Part shown: positions 33,808 to 41,067 of the stretch, piece after piece | How positions within the stretch are numbered: position 1 is the first letter of the stretch | How the letters are laid out: each line of letters opens with the position of its first letter | Source: a bacterium | GTDB lineage: Bacteria; Patescibacteriota; Minisyncoccia; UBA6257; JAGOQP01 | Assembly (NCBI GenBank): GCA_021801825.1 | Contig: JAJYXK010000014.1 | Span: 1-43,490 of the forward strand | Reading direction: 5' to 3' | Length of the DNA: 43,490 bases | The notes under the pieces: model-generated | What the model was told of the DNA's origin: nothing | Databases searched by the model: none | Seen by the model: only the letters and a program-made list of their open reading frames with translations | Translations under genes and position numbers: made by a program

Positions 33808-33867
33808 CCCAGATAGTAGAACTTTTGTTCGCTTCGCGACTACTTGCATCAAAAGTTCACTACTGGG
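33808..33867. repeat. Long imperfect hairpin after rpsR
   Basis: CCCA, TAG and GAACTTTTG on the left pair with CAAAAGTTC, CTA and TGGG on the right, with small bulges. The loop contains GTTCGCTTCGCGAC. There is no T-tract, so it is more likely a dispersed repeat or RNA-stabilising structure than a terminator. Confidence 0.5.
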
Positions 33868-33873
33868 TGCATT

Positions 33874-33903
33874 ATAAAAATATCCCGTGAGGGATATTTT
33901 TAT
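33874..33903. terminator. Bidirectional terminator between rpsR and the phosphatase gene
   Basis: A 13-bp stem (ATAAAAATATCCC with GGGATATTTTTAT) closes a GTGA loop. It overlaps the stop codon of the convergent minus-strand gene. Confidence 0.8.
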
Positions 33904-34439
33904 ATTTGTATCTGTATAATTTTCTTTCTTGGTCTGTTTTTTAGTATGTATGCTATGCTTTTATTTTTTATAATCGCGATACACATCAATATAAATACAT
34001 CATGTGATACTACTAGTATATTTTTGTTTCTCTTATTTTTCTGTATTTGGCGAATGAATTTCTGCGCGCGCTTTTGTACTTGTAGAAAAGTCTCTCCTCC
34101 CTTATGCGCCCTTCTCTCAATTGGTTTTTGTTTGTATATTTTCCAGTCAATTTCCGATTCTTTTTTCCCCTCTGCAATACCCGCGTTTCTTTCTTGAATT
34201 AATGCATTTTCTAAAACACCTACGTTTAATTTTTTTGATAGAATGGTTGCCGTATCCAGAGCTCTCTTTAAGGGACTTGTGACAATAACATCTGGTAGTA
34301 TGTTGTTATTTTTTAGTTCTTGCGCAAGCTCTCTCGCTTCTTCTTTTCCCTCATTGGTCAAATGACCGTTGAGTGATCCAAGTATAATATCTCGTTTTCC
34401 TTCCCGAGTTTCTCCGTGCCGAACGAAAATTATTCGCAT
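33900..34439 (-). CDS. Histidine phosphatase family protein
   Basis: This 179-aa phosphoglycerate-mutase-like protein has the RHG motif in FVRHGETREG (R7-H8-G9), SPLKRALDTATIL with the phosphate-binding Arg, ERNAGIAEGK with the acid, and the second histidine in ILVVSHDVFIL. The C-terminus ends in a basic KKIIQIQI strand. The substrate cannot be told from sequence; family members act on phosphosugars, nucleotides, cobalamin precursors or phosphohistidine. It starts 4 bp after the hydrolase gene upstream and is the last gene of the minus-strand tRNA-Leu/endonuclease/hydrolase run. It is the second protein of this family in the window, the first being fused into ileS. Confidence 0.88.
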   Translation of the reverse strand: MRIIFVRHGETREGKRDIILGSLNGHLTNEGKEEARELAQELKNNNILPDVIVTSPLKRALDTATILSKKLNVGVLENALIQERNAGIAEGKKESEIDWKIYKQKPIERRAHKGGETFLQVQKRAQKFIRQIQKNKRNKNILVVSHDVFILMCIAIIKNKSIAYILKNRPRKKIIQIQI

Positions 34440-34443
34440 ATAT

Positions 34444-35013
34444 TTATCCCTCTAAGCTTTTGATAATATCTAAGACAATAGGTAACTCTCTTACGTTATC
34501 TTCTCCACCAATGTGCCCGTAATTTTCTAGGAGGTGGGTGTGTGCACCGAGATTTTTTTCAAAAATTGTTTTGTTTTCTAGCGGTACATAAGGATCATTA
34601 TCAGAATATATATAATGAAAACTTTCTGCGTGTGTTTTTACTTTCTTAAAATCAATAGGATCTTCTAACCAAGGACGAGCAATTTCTTTTTCCTCTTCTG
34701 TTTCTAATTCGTTGAGCGTGAACCATCCCGCTACGCACACAACCGCGCGAATTTTTATATCGTGGGGGAGTGTTTCTAAATATCGTAAAATAGTTTGGCA
34801 TCCGATACTATGACCTACCAGAATCGTTTCTTGTGTTGGTGTGATATTTTTATCAAGAAATGGTACCCATTCTCGTATGGCTGGGGTATCTGGATTTGGC
34901 ATTTCTAAAATATGCACTTTATGTCCCTGTTTTTCTAATTTTTGTTTTAACCACGGAAACCACCCTTCTTCTGGTGATCCTCCCCATCCGTGGATGATGT
35001 AGATATGGCTCAT
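34444..35013 (-). CDS. RBBP9/YdeN-type alpha/beta hydrolase
   Basis: The 189-aa serine hydrolase fold starts SHIYIIHGWGGSPEEGWFPWLK, typical of the YdeN/RBBP9 family. The nucleophile is S69 in GHSIGC. The acid lies in the YSDNDPYVP segment (D138 or D140) and the histidine is H167 in NYGHIGG. The length is normal for the family. Natural substrates of these small hydrolases are mostly unknown. It lies 14 bp after the endonuclease gene and 4 bp before the phosphatase gene, so it is in the same transcript. Confidence 0.88.
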   Translation of the reverse strand: MSHIYIIHGWGGSPEEGWFPWLKQKLEKQGHKVHILEMPNPDTPAIREWVPFLDKNITPTQETILVGHSIGCQTILRYLETLPHDIKIRAVVCVAGWFTLNELETEEEKEIARPWLEDPIDFKKVKTHAESFHYIYSDNDPYVPLENKTIFEKNLGAHTHLLENYGHIGGEDNVRELPIVLDIIKSLEG

Positions 35014-35027
35014 AAATTTGATTTTAT

Positions 35028-35729
35028 CTATTCAACAAATGTGTATTTCTTTCTTTTTTCCTTTTTCACGTGCTGTATTAATTCTTCTGCAAGTTTTCTC
35101 TTCCTTAATAAGGTTGGAAGATTCTTTCTATAATAAATCCACCTAAGAAGTTGGATTGATTCGTGTTTACCGAATTTAACTCCCCAGATAGGGACGCAGT
35201 TTTCATTTTTCGGTTTTGTGCAAACAGCAACCCCACTTACCGGTGATAATTCTTTTATTTTCTTATGTAGCCACAGAATGTGATTTTTACTCGCAGATAT
35301 AAATCTTACAAAAACACGATAGTTTGTATATACCCTCCCTTTATATGTTTCGCGTCTATCAATGTAAGTTTGAATGTTCCCATCACCGTCTAAGTGTCCG
35401 CGCAAGAAATCTTTGAAGAATTTGTTTGGAATTTCTATTGCTCCGATGGTGTATGTTTTTGCTGGAAACAATCCTATTTTTAGGAGCCAATTGTAGAACT
35501 GAATATTTCCAAACTGAACTCTGTATCCTCTATCATTTTCAGTTGAGCCTATTTTATTAGTCAGATTTAAACAGTGCTTAAAGGTTTCTAGGAGCTGGGT
35601 GTCAGATGACCTTATACTAATATGTCTTCCGTCTTTTGATAAATTTCCATCGGTTACCAAAAGACCAATAATATATGCAAGTTTTGAAGACCACACAAAA
35701 TTCTTTTTAGGTAATTTTGTTTTTGGCAT
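35028..35729 (-). CDS. LAGLIDADG homing endonuclease
   Basis: The 233-aa protein has two LAGLIDADG motifs: LAYIIGLLVTDG (residues 17-28, acid D27) and FLRGHLDGDG (108-117, acids D114/D116). It therefore probably acts as a monomer cutting an asymmetric site. Basic patches and a C-terminal KRKLAEELIQHVKKEKRKKY tail fit DNA binding. ATG 35729 lies only 4 nt after the end of tRNA-Leu, so there is no room for an SD. The frame remains open back into the tRNA to 35774, but those residues would be tRNA sequence. No intron or intein host sequence is seen; it is free-standing and probably co-transcribed with the tRNA. Confidence 0.85.
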   Translation of the reverse strand: MPKTKLPKKNFVWSSKLAYIIGLLVTDGNLSKDGRHISIRSSDTQLLETFKHCLNLTNKIGSTENDRGYRVQFGNIQFYNWLLKIGLFPAKTYTIGAIEIPNKFFKDFLRGHLDGDGNIQTYIDRRETYKGRVYTNYRVFVRFISASKNHILWLHKKIKELSPVSGVAVCTKPKNENCVPIWGVKFGKHESIQLLRWIYYRKNLPTLLRKRKLAEELIQHVKKEKRKKYTFVE

Positions 35730-35733
35730 ACTG

Positions 35734-35817
35734 TGCCCGAGGCCGGACTCGAACCGGCAAGGCCTTGCGACCATAACATTTTGAGTGTTACGTGGTTACC
35801 AATTTCACCACCCGGGC
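35734..35817 (-). tRNA. tRNA-Leu (anticodon CAA)
   Basis: The 84-nt RNA folds normally. Acceptor GCCCGGG pairs with CTCGGGC (one G-U), the anticodon stem TAACA/TGTTA encloses loop CTCAAAA with anticodon CAA (reads UUG), a long class II variable arm (TGGTCGCAAGGCCTT) is present, and the T arm is GCCGGTTCGAGTCCGGC. The discriminator is A and CCA is not encoded. The anticodon loop carries no intron. The endonuclease gene starts 4 nt downstream. Confidence 0.95.
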
Positions 35818-35822
35818 AAATA

Positions 35823-35850
35823 TCTATAATGAATAAATTGATACTAACAA
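35823..35850 (-). promoter_or_regulatory. Promoter of tRNA-Leu
   Basis: On the minus strand, TTGTTA (35845-35850), a 16-nt spacer and TATAGA (35823-35828). The tRNA 5' G is 5 nt beyond the -10, so the primary transcript would have almost no 5' leader. Confidence 0.5.
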
Positions 35851-35959
35851 GTTTTTACGCTAAAATCAACGTAGTTATAAAGTATAAAGTTTTAAAGTTA
35901 AAAAGAATATTTTTAAGATGACTTGATAATTTTATAACTTGATAACTTTCAACTGATTC

Positions 35960-36736
35960 ATGGCTCGCGTTATTGCAATTACTAATCAGAAAGGTGGAGT
36001 AGGAAAGACCACCACCTCTATTAATTTGGCGGCATATTTGGCGTCTATGGGGCGACGAGTTTTGCTTATAGATTTTGATCCACAAGCAAATGCCTCTTCG
36101 GGTCTTGGGGTTCCTTCACATTTAATTGCCGAAAGTATATATCATGTGCTCATGGGGCAGATGTCGTATGATCAGGTAGTTCGTCGCACCGCGCTTCATA
36201 ATTTGCATATTATTCCCGCAAACCAAGATTTATCGGGAGCAGCGGTTGAGCTCATGAATGTTTCTGATCGAGAGTCTATGTTAAAGAATGTAATAAACCG
36301 ATTGCGACATCATTATCACTATGTGTTAATTGATCTTCCGCCGAGTTTGAGCTTGCTTACCATTAATGGATTAGTTGCGGCTGACGAAGTTTTAATTCCT
36401 ATTCAGGCAGAATATTACAGCTTAGAGGGATTGGGGCAGTTATTGGGAACAATTGATTTAATTAATAAAAACTTAAACGCGCGTGTGAAAGTATGTGGCG
36501 CTCTCTTGACTATGTACAATAAGAGAGAGACCCTCAGTAGGGAAGTGGCAAAAGAAGTTCGCCGACATTTTCCGTATCATGTGTTTGAGGCGGAGATTCC
36601 ACGCGCGATTGCGCTTGCTGAAGCTCCTAGTTTTGCAAAGCCGGTGGTGTTATATGACCCTCATTCATCAGGCGCGCGCGCCTATGAACTGCTTGCGCGA
36701 GAAGTGATTGCTCAGGAACCACAGGCCACCATGTAA
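35960..36736 (+). CDS. parA: Chromosome partitioning ATPase ParA
   Basis: ParA is a deviant-Walker ATPase that moves ParB-bound DNA. The 258-aa protein begins MARVIAITNQKGGVGKTTTSINLAAYLA (KGGVGKTT at 11-18), with LLIDFDPQANASSGLG, YVLIDLPPSLSLLTINGL and IPIQAEYYSLEGLGQL. No N-terminal HTH is present, so it is the Soj-type chromosomal form. The spacer before it is an AT-rich run of inverted GATAACTT/AAGTTATA words and carries no SD. parB, normally next to it, is displaced 586 bp by an inserted regulator gene. Confidence 0.95.
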   Translation: MARVIAITNQKGGVGKTTTSINLAAYLASMGRRVLLIDFDPQANASSGLGVPSHLIAESIYHVLMGQMSYDQVVRRTALHNLHIIPANQDLSGAAVELMNVSDRESMLKNVINRLRHHYHYVLIDLPPSLSLLTINGLVAADEVLIPIQAEYYSLEGLGQLLGTIDLINKNLNARVKVCGALLTMYNKRETLSREVAKEVRRHFPYHVFEAEIPRAIALAEAPSFAKPVVLYDPHSSGARAYELLAREVIAQEPQATM

Positions 36737-36802
36737 AGTGGCAAATATCAAATTACAAATACCAAACTAAACGGATAGCAGACTATAAATAAGTTTCAGA
36801 AA

Positions 36803-36840
36803 TATCCATTCGCCAATTCGCGCGAATTGGCGAATGGATA
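36803..36840. repeat. 38-bp perfect palindrome, copy 1
   Basis: The half-site TATCCATTCGCCAATTCGC is followed by its exact reverse complement. The inner 30 bp are identical to the palindrome at 37208-37237. No T-tract follows. Confidence 0.85.
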
Positions 36841-36852
36841 GAGGGGGTGATA

Positions 36853-36858
36853 TATAAT
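36853..36858 (+). promoter_or_regulatory. -10 element of the ArsR-like gene
   Basis: TATAAT lies 10 nt before ATG 36869 and 12 nt after palindrome copy 1. A -35 at normal spacing would fall inside the palindrome. Confidence 0.45.
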
Positions 36859-36868
36859 TTTATTTTGT

Positions 36869-37162
36869 ATGAAAAATATGATTATAAACACAAAACGGTG
36901 GGTTCAAATATTTAAACTATTTGCAAACATAAATCGCGTGAAGATAATTATGTTATTGCAACAAAAAGGACGACTAAACGTCACCGACATCTCTGATGAT
37001 ATTGGGATTTCTCTAAAATCCGCTTCTAAACATTTAGTTATGTTGGATCGGTTTGATGTTATTAATGGAGAGGGAAAATCTGGGCATGTATTTTATATTT
37101 TGAATTCAAATATGCCCGTTGATATTAAGCAAGTGATATCTTTGTTTATAAAACCAAAATAA
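36869..37162 (+). CDS. ArsR-type winged-helix regulator
   Basis: The 97-aa protein has an ArsR/winged-helix pattern: FKLFANINRVKIIMLLQQKGRLNVTDISDDIGISLKSASKHLVMLDRFDVINGEGKSGHVFYIL. The recognition helix is near ISLKSASKHLVML and the wing is GEGKSGHVFY. No cysteine pair for metal binding is present, so a metal-sensing role is not supported. It lies between parA and parB and is bracketed by two copies of the same palindrome (36803-36840 and 37208-37237), which could be its operator sites or the ends of the element that brought it. Confidence 0.75.
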   Translation: MKNMIINTKRWVQIFKLFANINRVKIIMLLQQKGRLNVTDISDDIGISLKSASKHLVMLDRFDVINGEGKSGHVFYILNSNMPVDIKQVISLFIKPK

Positions 37163-37207
37163 TATCCACCATTTGTTGTTGATTTTCCGACGCTACGATT
37201 AAATTAT

Positions 37208-37237
37208 CATTCGCCAATTCGCGCGAATTGGCGAATG
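37208..37237. repeat. 30-bp perfect palindrome, copy 2
   Basis: CATTCGCCAATTCGC is followed directly by its reverse complement. It is identical to the core of copy 1, about 370 bp downstream of it and on the other side of the ArsR-like gene. Confidence 0.85.
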
Positions 37238-37287
37238 GTTAAAGATAGCTGTATAATTAATTGCTGATATTTTGTATTCTTTCTGAT

Positions 37288-37316
37288 TTGGCATTTGTGA
37301 TTTGGTGTTTTATACT
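37288..37316 (+). promoter_or_regulatory. parB promoter, leaderless
   Basis: TTGGCA (37288-37293), a 17-nt spacer and TATACT (37311-37316). ATG 37323 follows after exactly 6 nt. parB therefore has its own promoter. Confidence 0.65.
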
Positions 37317-37322
37317 ATCCCC

Positions 37323-38669
37323 ATGGGTTTGGAATCTTTAATCCCCAACAAGAACGGAACTCAGCCGCAGCAAAATGGCGGTTTTGTTCGTGATGACCAA
37401 AATGAGATAGATGAGATTGATATTGAAGAAACTCGGTATACTGTTCGTAAAGAGCGCGATGATTTGGGAGTGTTGAGTTCTTTGCTTGCAGGAACTTCGC
37501 ATCCGCGTAGAGAACCATCTCCGTTTCAACAACCCGCATCTCCCTATGCGGCTCCACAGTATCCAACACACAACGAACGACATACCACATACAACACACC
37601 ACATACAACGCACAACGCATCGCATCAAACCTTTAATCCGCAATCTCTAGCGCAAGAACCACGGGTGCGTGATGAAATGTATCGTGAACCAGCACAATCT
37701 TTTTCCTCATCAATATATGAGCGTGAGGAATCATCAGAAGTTGAAGCTCCCTACATACCACCATCACACACAGCTCATCAATATCAGGCAACACATTCTA
37801 CGCATGAACCAATTAATAATTCTGTAAAATCAAAAGGGGAAAGAGATATTCCCGCTTTATCAGGCCCTATTTTTCAAGTAGAGGTGGGGAAGATTCAAGA
37901 CAATCCGTATCAACCACGCAAAGAATATGATCCAGTTGCACTTGATGAACTCGCGGCGTCTATTCGTGAATTTGGTGTTATGCAGCCATTGGTGGTAACT
38001 CGTATGAATGAGGAAACCGAAGATGGATTGCGTACGACCTATCAATTAATTGCGGGACACCGTCGTCTTATGGCGTCTAAGAAAATTGGACTTAAGACGG
38101 TACCCGTAGTTATTCGCACTGCCCTTAAACGCGCTGACGCGCTTGAAATGGCAGTGGTTGAGAATATCCAACGACAAGATCTAAATGTTATAGAAACTGC
38201 TCGTGCGTATGCGCGTTTGTCTGACGAATTTGGTTTAACACAACGAGAAATCGCAGCACGATTGGGAAAGAGCAGGGAGTCAATCGCAAACACGTTGCGA
38301 TTGCTATCGTTACCAACGCATATGCAGGACGCGGTTTCTAGGGGGCAGATTAATGAAAGTCATGCGCGTATTTTGATGCAAATTCAGGATCCCATGCAAC
38401 AACAAAGAATTTTTGATCAAATCGTAAATGAAAAATTAAGCGTGCGTGATGTAAAACGCACCTTATCTCGCGTCACTCCGCATCCGCATATTACACATCA
38501 CTCCGCGAATCCCGAAATGAAATCTTTAGAACAAGATATCTCTGATGTAGTTGGTGCCCCGGTACACATTGAATTGTCCGAGAAAGGCGGAAAGATCGTG
38601 ATTCATTTTTATTCACCCGAGGAGGTGCAGGGAATTGCACAAAGAATTAGGAAGGAACAGCAATACTAA
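37323..38669 (+). CDS. parB: Chromosome partitioning protein ParB
   Basis: The 448-aa protein has a ParB core from about residue 183: VGKIQDNPYQPRKEYDPVALDELAASIREFGVMQPLVV, the CTP-binding GHRR (245-248), ENIQRQDLNVIETARAYARL, and the HTH FGLTQREIAARLGKSRESIANTLRLLSLP. The C-terminal dimerisation region follows (VHIELSEKGGKIVIHFYS). Residues 1-180 are a long low-complexity linker rich in His, Thr, Pro and Asn (YNTPHTTHNASHQTF), much longer than the 20-30 residues usual before the core. Start MGLESLIPNK is at 37323. I found no parS-like 16-mer in the window. Confidence 0.94.
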   Translation: MGLESLIPNKNGTQPQQNGGFVRDDQNEIDEIDIEETRYTVRKERDDLGVLSSLLAGTSHPRREPSPFQQPASPYAAPQYPTHNERHTTYNTPHTTHNASHQTFNPQSLAQEPRVRDEMYREPAQSFSSSIYEREESSEVEAPYIPPSHTAHQYQATHSTHEPINNSVKSKGERDIPALSGPIFQVEVGKIQDNPYQPRKEYDPVALDELAASIREFGVMQPLVVTRMNEETEDGLRTTYQLIAGHRRLMASKKIGLKTVPVVIRTALKRADALEMAVVENIQRQDLNVIETARAYARLSDEFGLTQREIAARLGKSRESIANTLRLLSLPTHMQDAVSRGQINESHARILMQIQDPMQQQRIFDQIVNEKLSVRDVKRTLSRVTPHPHITHHSANPEMKSLEQDISDVVGAPVHIELSEKGGKIVIHFYSPEEVQGIAQRIRKEQQY

Positions 38670-38734
38670 AATAAGGGGCGGGGGGCAGTCGCCATGGAAT
38701 TAGTTGTTAGGGTTTAGAAATCGAAAAAAATATT

Positions 38735-39982
38735 CTACTCAAATGGATTTTTTTCTCCGAACGCGATGATTAATAAGTTTTCTGATGATAAAAACTTTTC
38801 TATTGTTTTTTGAATGTCATCATTTTTTACTGAATCTATTATTTCCATTATTTCCTGTGGTTGTATCATTTTTCCCGTGAGTTTTTTTAGTATCCATAAT
38901 AATTCCATTTCCTGTGATTGGTTGGTAAATTTTCTCAGCAGTACTTCTTTAAATTGTTCTTTAAAATCTATTAGTTTCTGTTCATCTTCATACAATGTTC
39001 CTATCTTTGAGAGAACATTTCCTATTCCTTCTAATACTTCTTTTGGTTTTGTAGTAGCCGTTGATATGTGAAGCAATGATGCGTCTCTAAATTTGGAAAT
39101 AGCTACGCCTATGGTATATATAAGTCCTTCTTTGTGTCGTAATTCTTCCTTGAGAATTGGTACCTTGCCATATCCTATAGAATTAGCTATTAATTCTAGT
39201 ATAACTAGTTCTTCTAACCCCACATTAGGACACAAAAAATTGAAAAATAATCGGGTTTGATTACCTGTCTCTTCAATAAAAATTTTTTCACTTCTTTTTT
39301 GTGGTGGAGGTGTTTCAAAATCATTCTTTACTCCATCGGCGGCATTGTTCCAATCCTCGGTGAAATTTTTTTGAGCAAAACGCACAACTTCTTCGTGTGT
39401 GATATTTCCACTAACAATAAAAACACTACGATTTGGTGTTATATAGGCGTTATAATATTTTTGTAATTGTGTTGCTGTGATGTTTTTTATGCATGTCTCC
39501 GTGCCTATGGGCGTTTGAGATAAGGGGTGTTTGTCAAATACCAACCTCATTAGTTCAGATCCAATACGTTTATTCTTACTATCTTTAAAGCTGGCTAATT
39601 CTTCCAGGATTATATTTTTTTCTTTTTCTATTGTTTGGGTGTTAAATAGTGGTTGAGTTATTATTTCTGCTAGTATATTTAACATCTCCTCACTATGATT
39701 TTTTGATGATTGCACGCGGACAGAGATACTCTCCACGCTGGTGTATGCATTTAAATAGGCCCCTTTTCTATCAACTAATGTTCCTATTTGATCCAGTGAA
39801 TGTTTTCGTGTTTCTTTTAGTAAGACGTGTTCAAGGACATGGGCAAGTCCATATTCGTTTGGATTTTCATACCTGGATCCTGCGCTTATCCACATTGTAG
39901 CAGCCACCGTCTCAGAATTTTTATCTTCTATGGTTATGACAGAAAGGTTATTTTTGAGAATTGATTCCTGGTATATTTTCAT
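38735..39982 (-). CDS. M16 family zinc metallopeptidase
   Basis: The 415-aa protein has the inverted zinc motif H-x-x-E-H (H48-V-L-E-H52 in GLAHVLEHVLL) with the third ligand Glu in EKNIILEELASF about 76 residues later. YITPNRSVFIVSGNI and the second, inactive M16 repeat follow. No signal peptide is seen, so it is probably cytoplasmic, acting on unfolded or small peptides. It converges on parB with a short spacer that has no clear terminator, and lies just downstream of the minus-strand terminator at 40011-40039. Confidence 0.9.
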   Translation of the reverse strand: MKIYQESILKNNLSVITIEDKNSETVAATMWISAGSRYENPNEYGLAHVLEHVLLKETRKHSLDQIGTLVDRKGAYLNAYTSVESISVRVQSSKNHSEEMLNILAEIITQPLFNTQTIEKEKNIILEELASFKDSKNKRIGSELMRLVFDKHPLSQTPIGTETCIKNITATQLQKYYNAYITPNRSVFIVSGNITHEEVVRFAQKNFTEDWNNAADGVKNDFETPPPQKRSEKIFIEETGNQTRLFFNFLCPNVGLEELVILELIANSIGYGKVPILKEELRHKEGLIYTIGVAISKFRDASLLHISTATTKPKEVLEGIGNVLSKIGTLYEDEQKLIDFKEQFKEVLLRKFTNQSQEMELLWILKKLTGKMIQPQEIMEIIDSVKNDDIQKTIEKFLSSENLLIIAFGEKNPFE

Positions 39983-40010
39983 TTGTTTCTTTTATTCTAT
40001 ATAAGAAGAT

Positions 40011-40039
40011 AAAAAAGCACAATGATTTCTCATTGTGCT
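40011..40039 (-). terminator. Terminator of the GNAT/acidic-peptide unit
   Basis: AGCACAATG and CATTGTGCT form a 9-bp stem, followed on the minus strand by TTTTTT. Confidence 0.75.
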
Positions 40040-40073
40040 CAGGAAGCGCTTCCAAAGATGATGGTGTAGTATA

Positions 40074-40259
40074 TTATCCACCATTTGGATATGGATTGCT
40101 CTCCCCGGGTGATATTGGTTCTCCGTCTCCACCTACTTCTGTACCTTCGGGCGGGTTATCACTAGTGGAGCTGGAAGAGGAGTCATCTGATTCGTCATAA
40201 TCTGAATCACTGTCTCCGCCAAATCGTAATGGAATGGAATTCACATCGGTGATTTTCAT
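40074..40259 (-). CDS. Small Asp/Ser-rich peptide, 61 aa
   Basis: The ATG at 40259 has a GAGGTG SD five bases upstream. The sequence is MKITDVNSIPLRFGG, then an acidic Asp/Ser tract (GDSDSDYDESDDSSSSSTSD), then a Pro/Gly-rich tail ending NPYPNGG. It has no Cys, no signal peptide and no membrane segment. The short non-acidic head followed by a Gly-Gly and an unusual low-complexity core recalls precursor peptides that are modified after translation, but no known leader family fits. It lies 35 bp after the GNAT gene and before a terminator, so the two form one unit. It could also be a disordered acidic protein or DNA mimic. Confidence 0.55.
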   Translation of the reverse strand: MKITDVNSIPLRFGGDSDSDYDESDDSSSSSTSDNPPEGTEVGGDGEPISPGESNPYPNGG

Positions 40260-40294
40260 ATCACACCTCAATTAATGTGTTGATGTTTGGTTTA

Positions 40295-40888
40295 TTAATC
40301 CACACAAGGTGGTTTTAATTTTTGACAAGCAGAAATTATTGATTGATAGATTTGCTCGCTATCTTTTCTGTAAATTGCGAATCTGTATAGATTGTGTCTC
40401 TGTCCATTATAAATATGGTGTTCTTTTAATACTCCTTCTATAACAGCACCTCTTTTTTCGAGGGTATGAAATGAAAGTTTATTAAACTCATAGACATCCA
40501 TGTATATTTTGTGGAGAGAGAAGTTTTTGAACAGAAATTCTATAAATGATATAGTTGCTTCTGGGGCATATCCCTTTTTTCTATAACTTTCTTCTAAGAA
40601 TATGGTGACAAAAGCGTATCCATCATATGAATTTAGTCCATAAGAAAATTCAGTACCGATTATTTTATTTTCATTTTTTAATTCTATCATCATCTGTAAA
40701 TGTCTACTCCGCGTGAATTCCCCGCGGTATTCTATGAGAAATTCATCAAATGATAAAACTTTCTTTTTGTTGGTACAGAGATTCATATAATCAGAATTAT
40801 TTCTGTATTGGTAAAGATGCAATATATCATCTTCGCTTTCTGCTGTCCTTATTAATAGGCGAGGAGAATTAATAACTACTCTTTTCAT
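40295..40888 (-). CDS. GNAT (RimJ/RimL-type) N-acetyltransferase
   Basis: The 197-aa protein begins VVINSPRLLIRTAESEDDILHLYQYRNN, the usual RimJ/RimL opening. It has the acetyl-CoA site region IFLEESYRKKGYAPEATISFIEFLF (R-x-x-G-Y/A type) and IYMDVYEFNKLSFHTLEKRGAVIEGVL. Such enzymes acetylate protein N-termini, spermidine, antibiotics or peptides. Translation starts behind an AAGGAG SD at normal spacing. The partner 61-aa acidic peptide downstream may be its substrate, which is inference only. The enzyme itself is not core, and its SD leader suits an acquired gene. Confidence 0.85.
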   Translation of the reverse strand: MKRVVINSPRLLIRTAESEDDILHLYQYRNNSDYMNLCTNKKKVLSFDEFLIEYRGEFTRSRHLQMMIELKNENKIIGTEFSYGLNSYDGYAFVTIFLEESYRKKGYAPEATISFIEFLFKNFSLHKIYMDVYEFNKLSFHTLEKRGAVIEGVLKEHHIYNGQRHNLYRFAIYRKDSEQIYQSIISACQKLKPPCVD

Positions 40889-40988
40889 AATTAACTCCTT
40901 TTCAATTTTCTAATTTGATTTTATCACATAAGATAACGTTGTCAATACTAGATATGAGGGGTTGGTTACTAGGGGAGAGGGATGGCCG

Positions 40989-41043
40989 TCTGTGCATAAC
41001 TTTTTGTATACATACTAAAAACCAGCCAATAGGGCTGTTTTTT
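40989..41043 (+). repeat. Intergenic repeat element, copy A
   Basis: TCTGTGCATAACTT, a spacer with CATAC, then a hairpin AAAAACCAGCC/GGGCTG and a T-run. The same order recurs at 43437-43490. It is the main content of the 311-bp gap 40889-41199, together with the promoter at 41068. No plus-strand gene precedes it, so the terminator-like hairpin (41017-41043) has no obvious gene to end. Confidence 0.6.
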
Positions 41044-41067
41044 AATAAACGGGGGCAACTTGACAAC

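Noticed and set aside
35730-35774. Longer endonuclease start inside the tRNA gene
   Set aside because: The 15 extra residues are encoded by the 3' half of tRNA-Leu; ATG 35729 gives a normal LAGLIDADG N-terminus.
36803-37237. The par-region palindromes as intrinsic terminators
   Set aside because: They lack a T-tract on either strand and their arms recur in a differently built element at 18917-18984, so a repeat family or operator fits better.
35960-38669. parS sites near parA/parB
   Set aside because: I looked for TGTTTCACGTGAAACA-like 16-mers and saw none; the only near half-site (TGTTTCAC at 13268) lies by a terminator.
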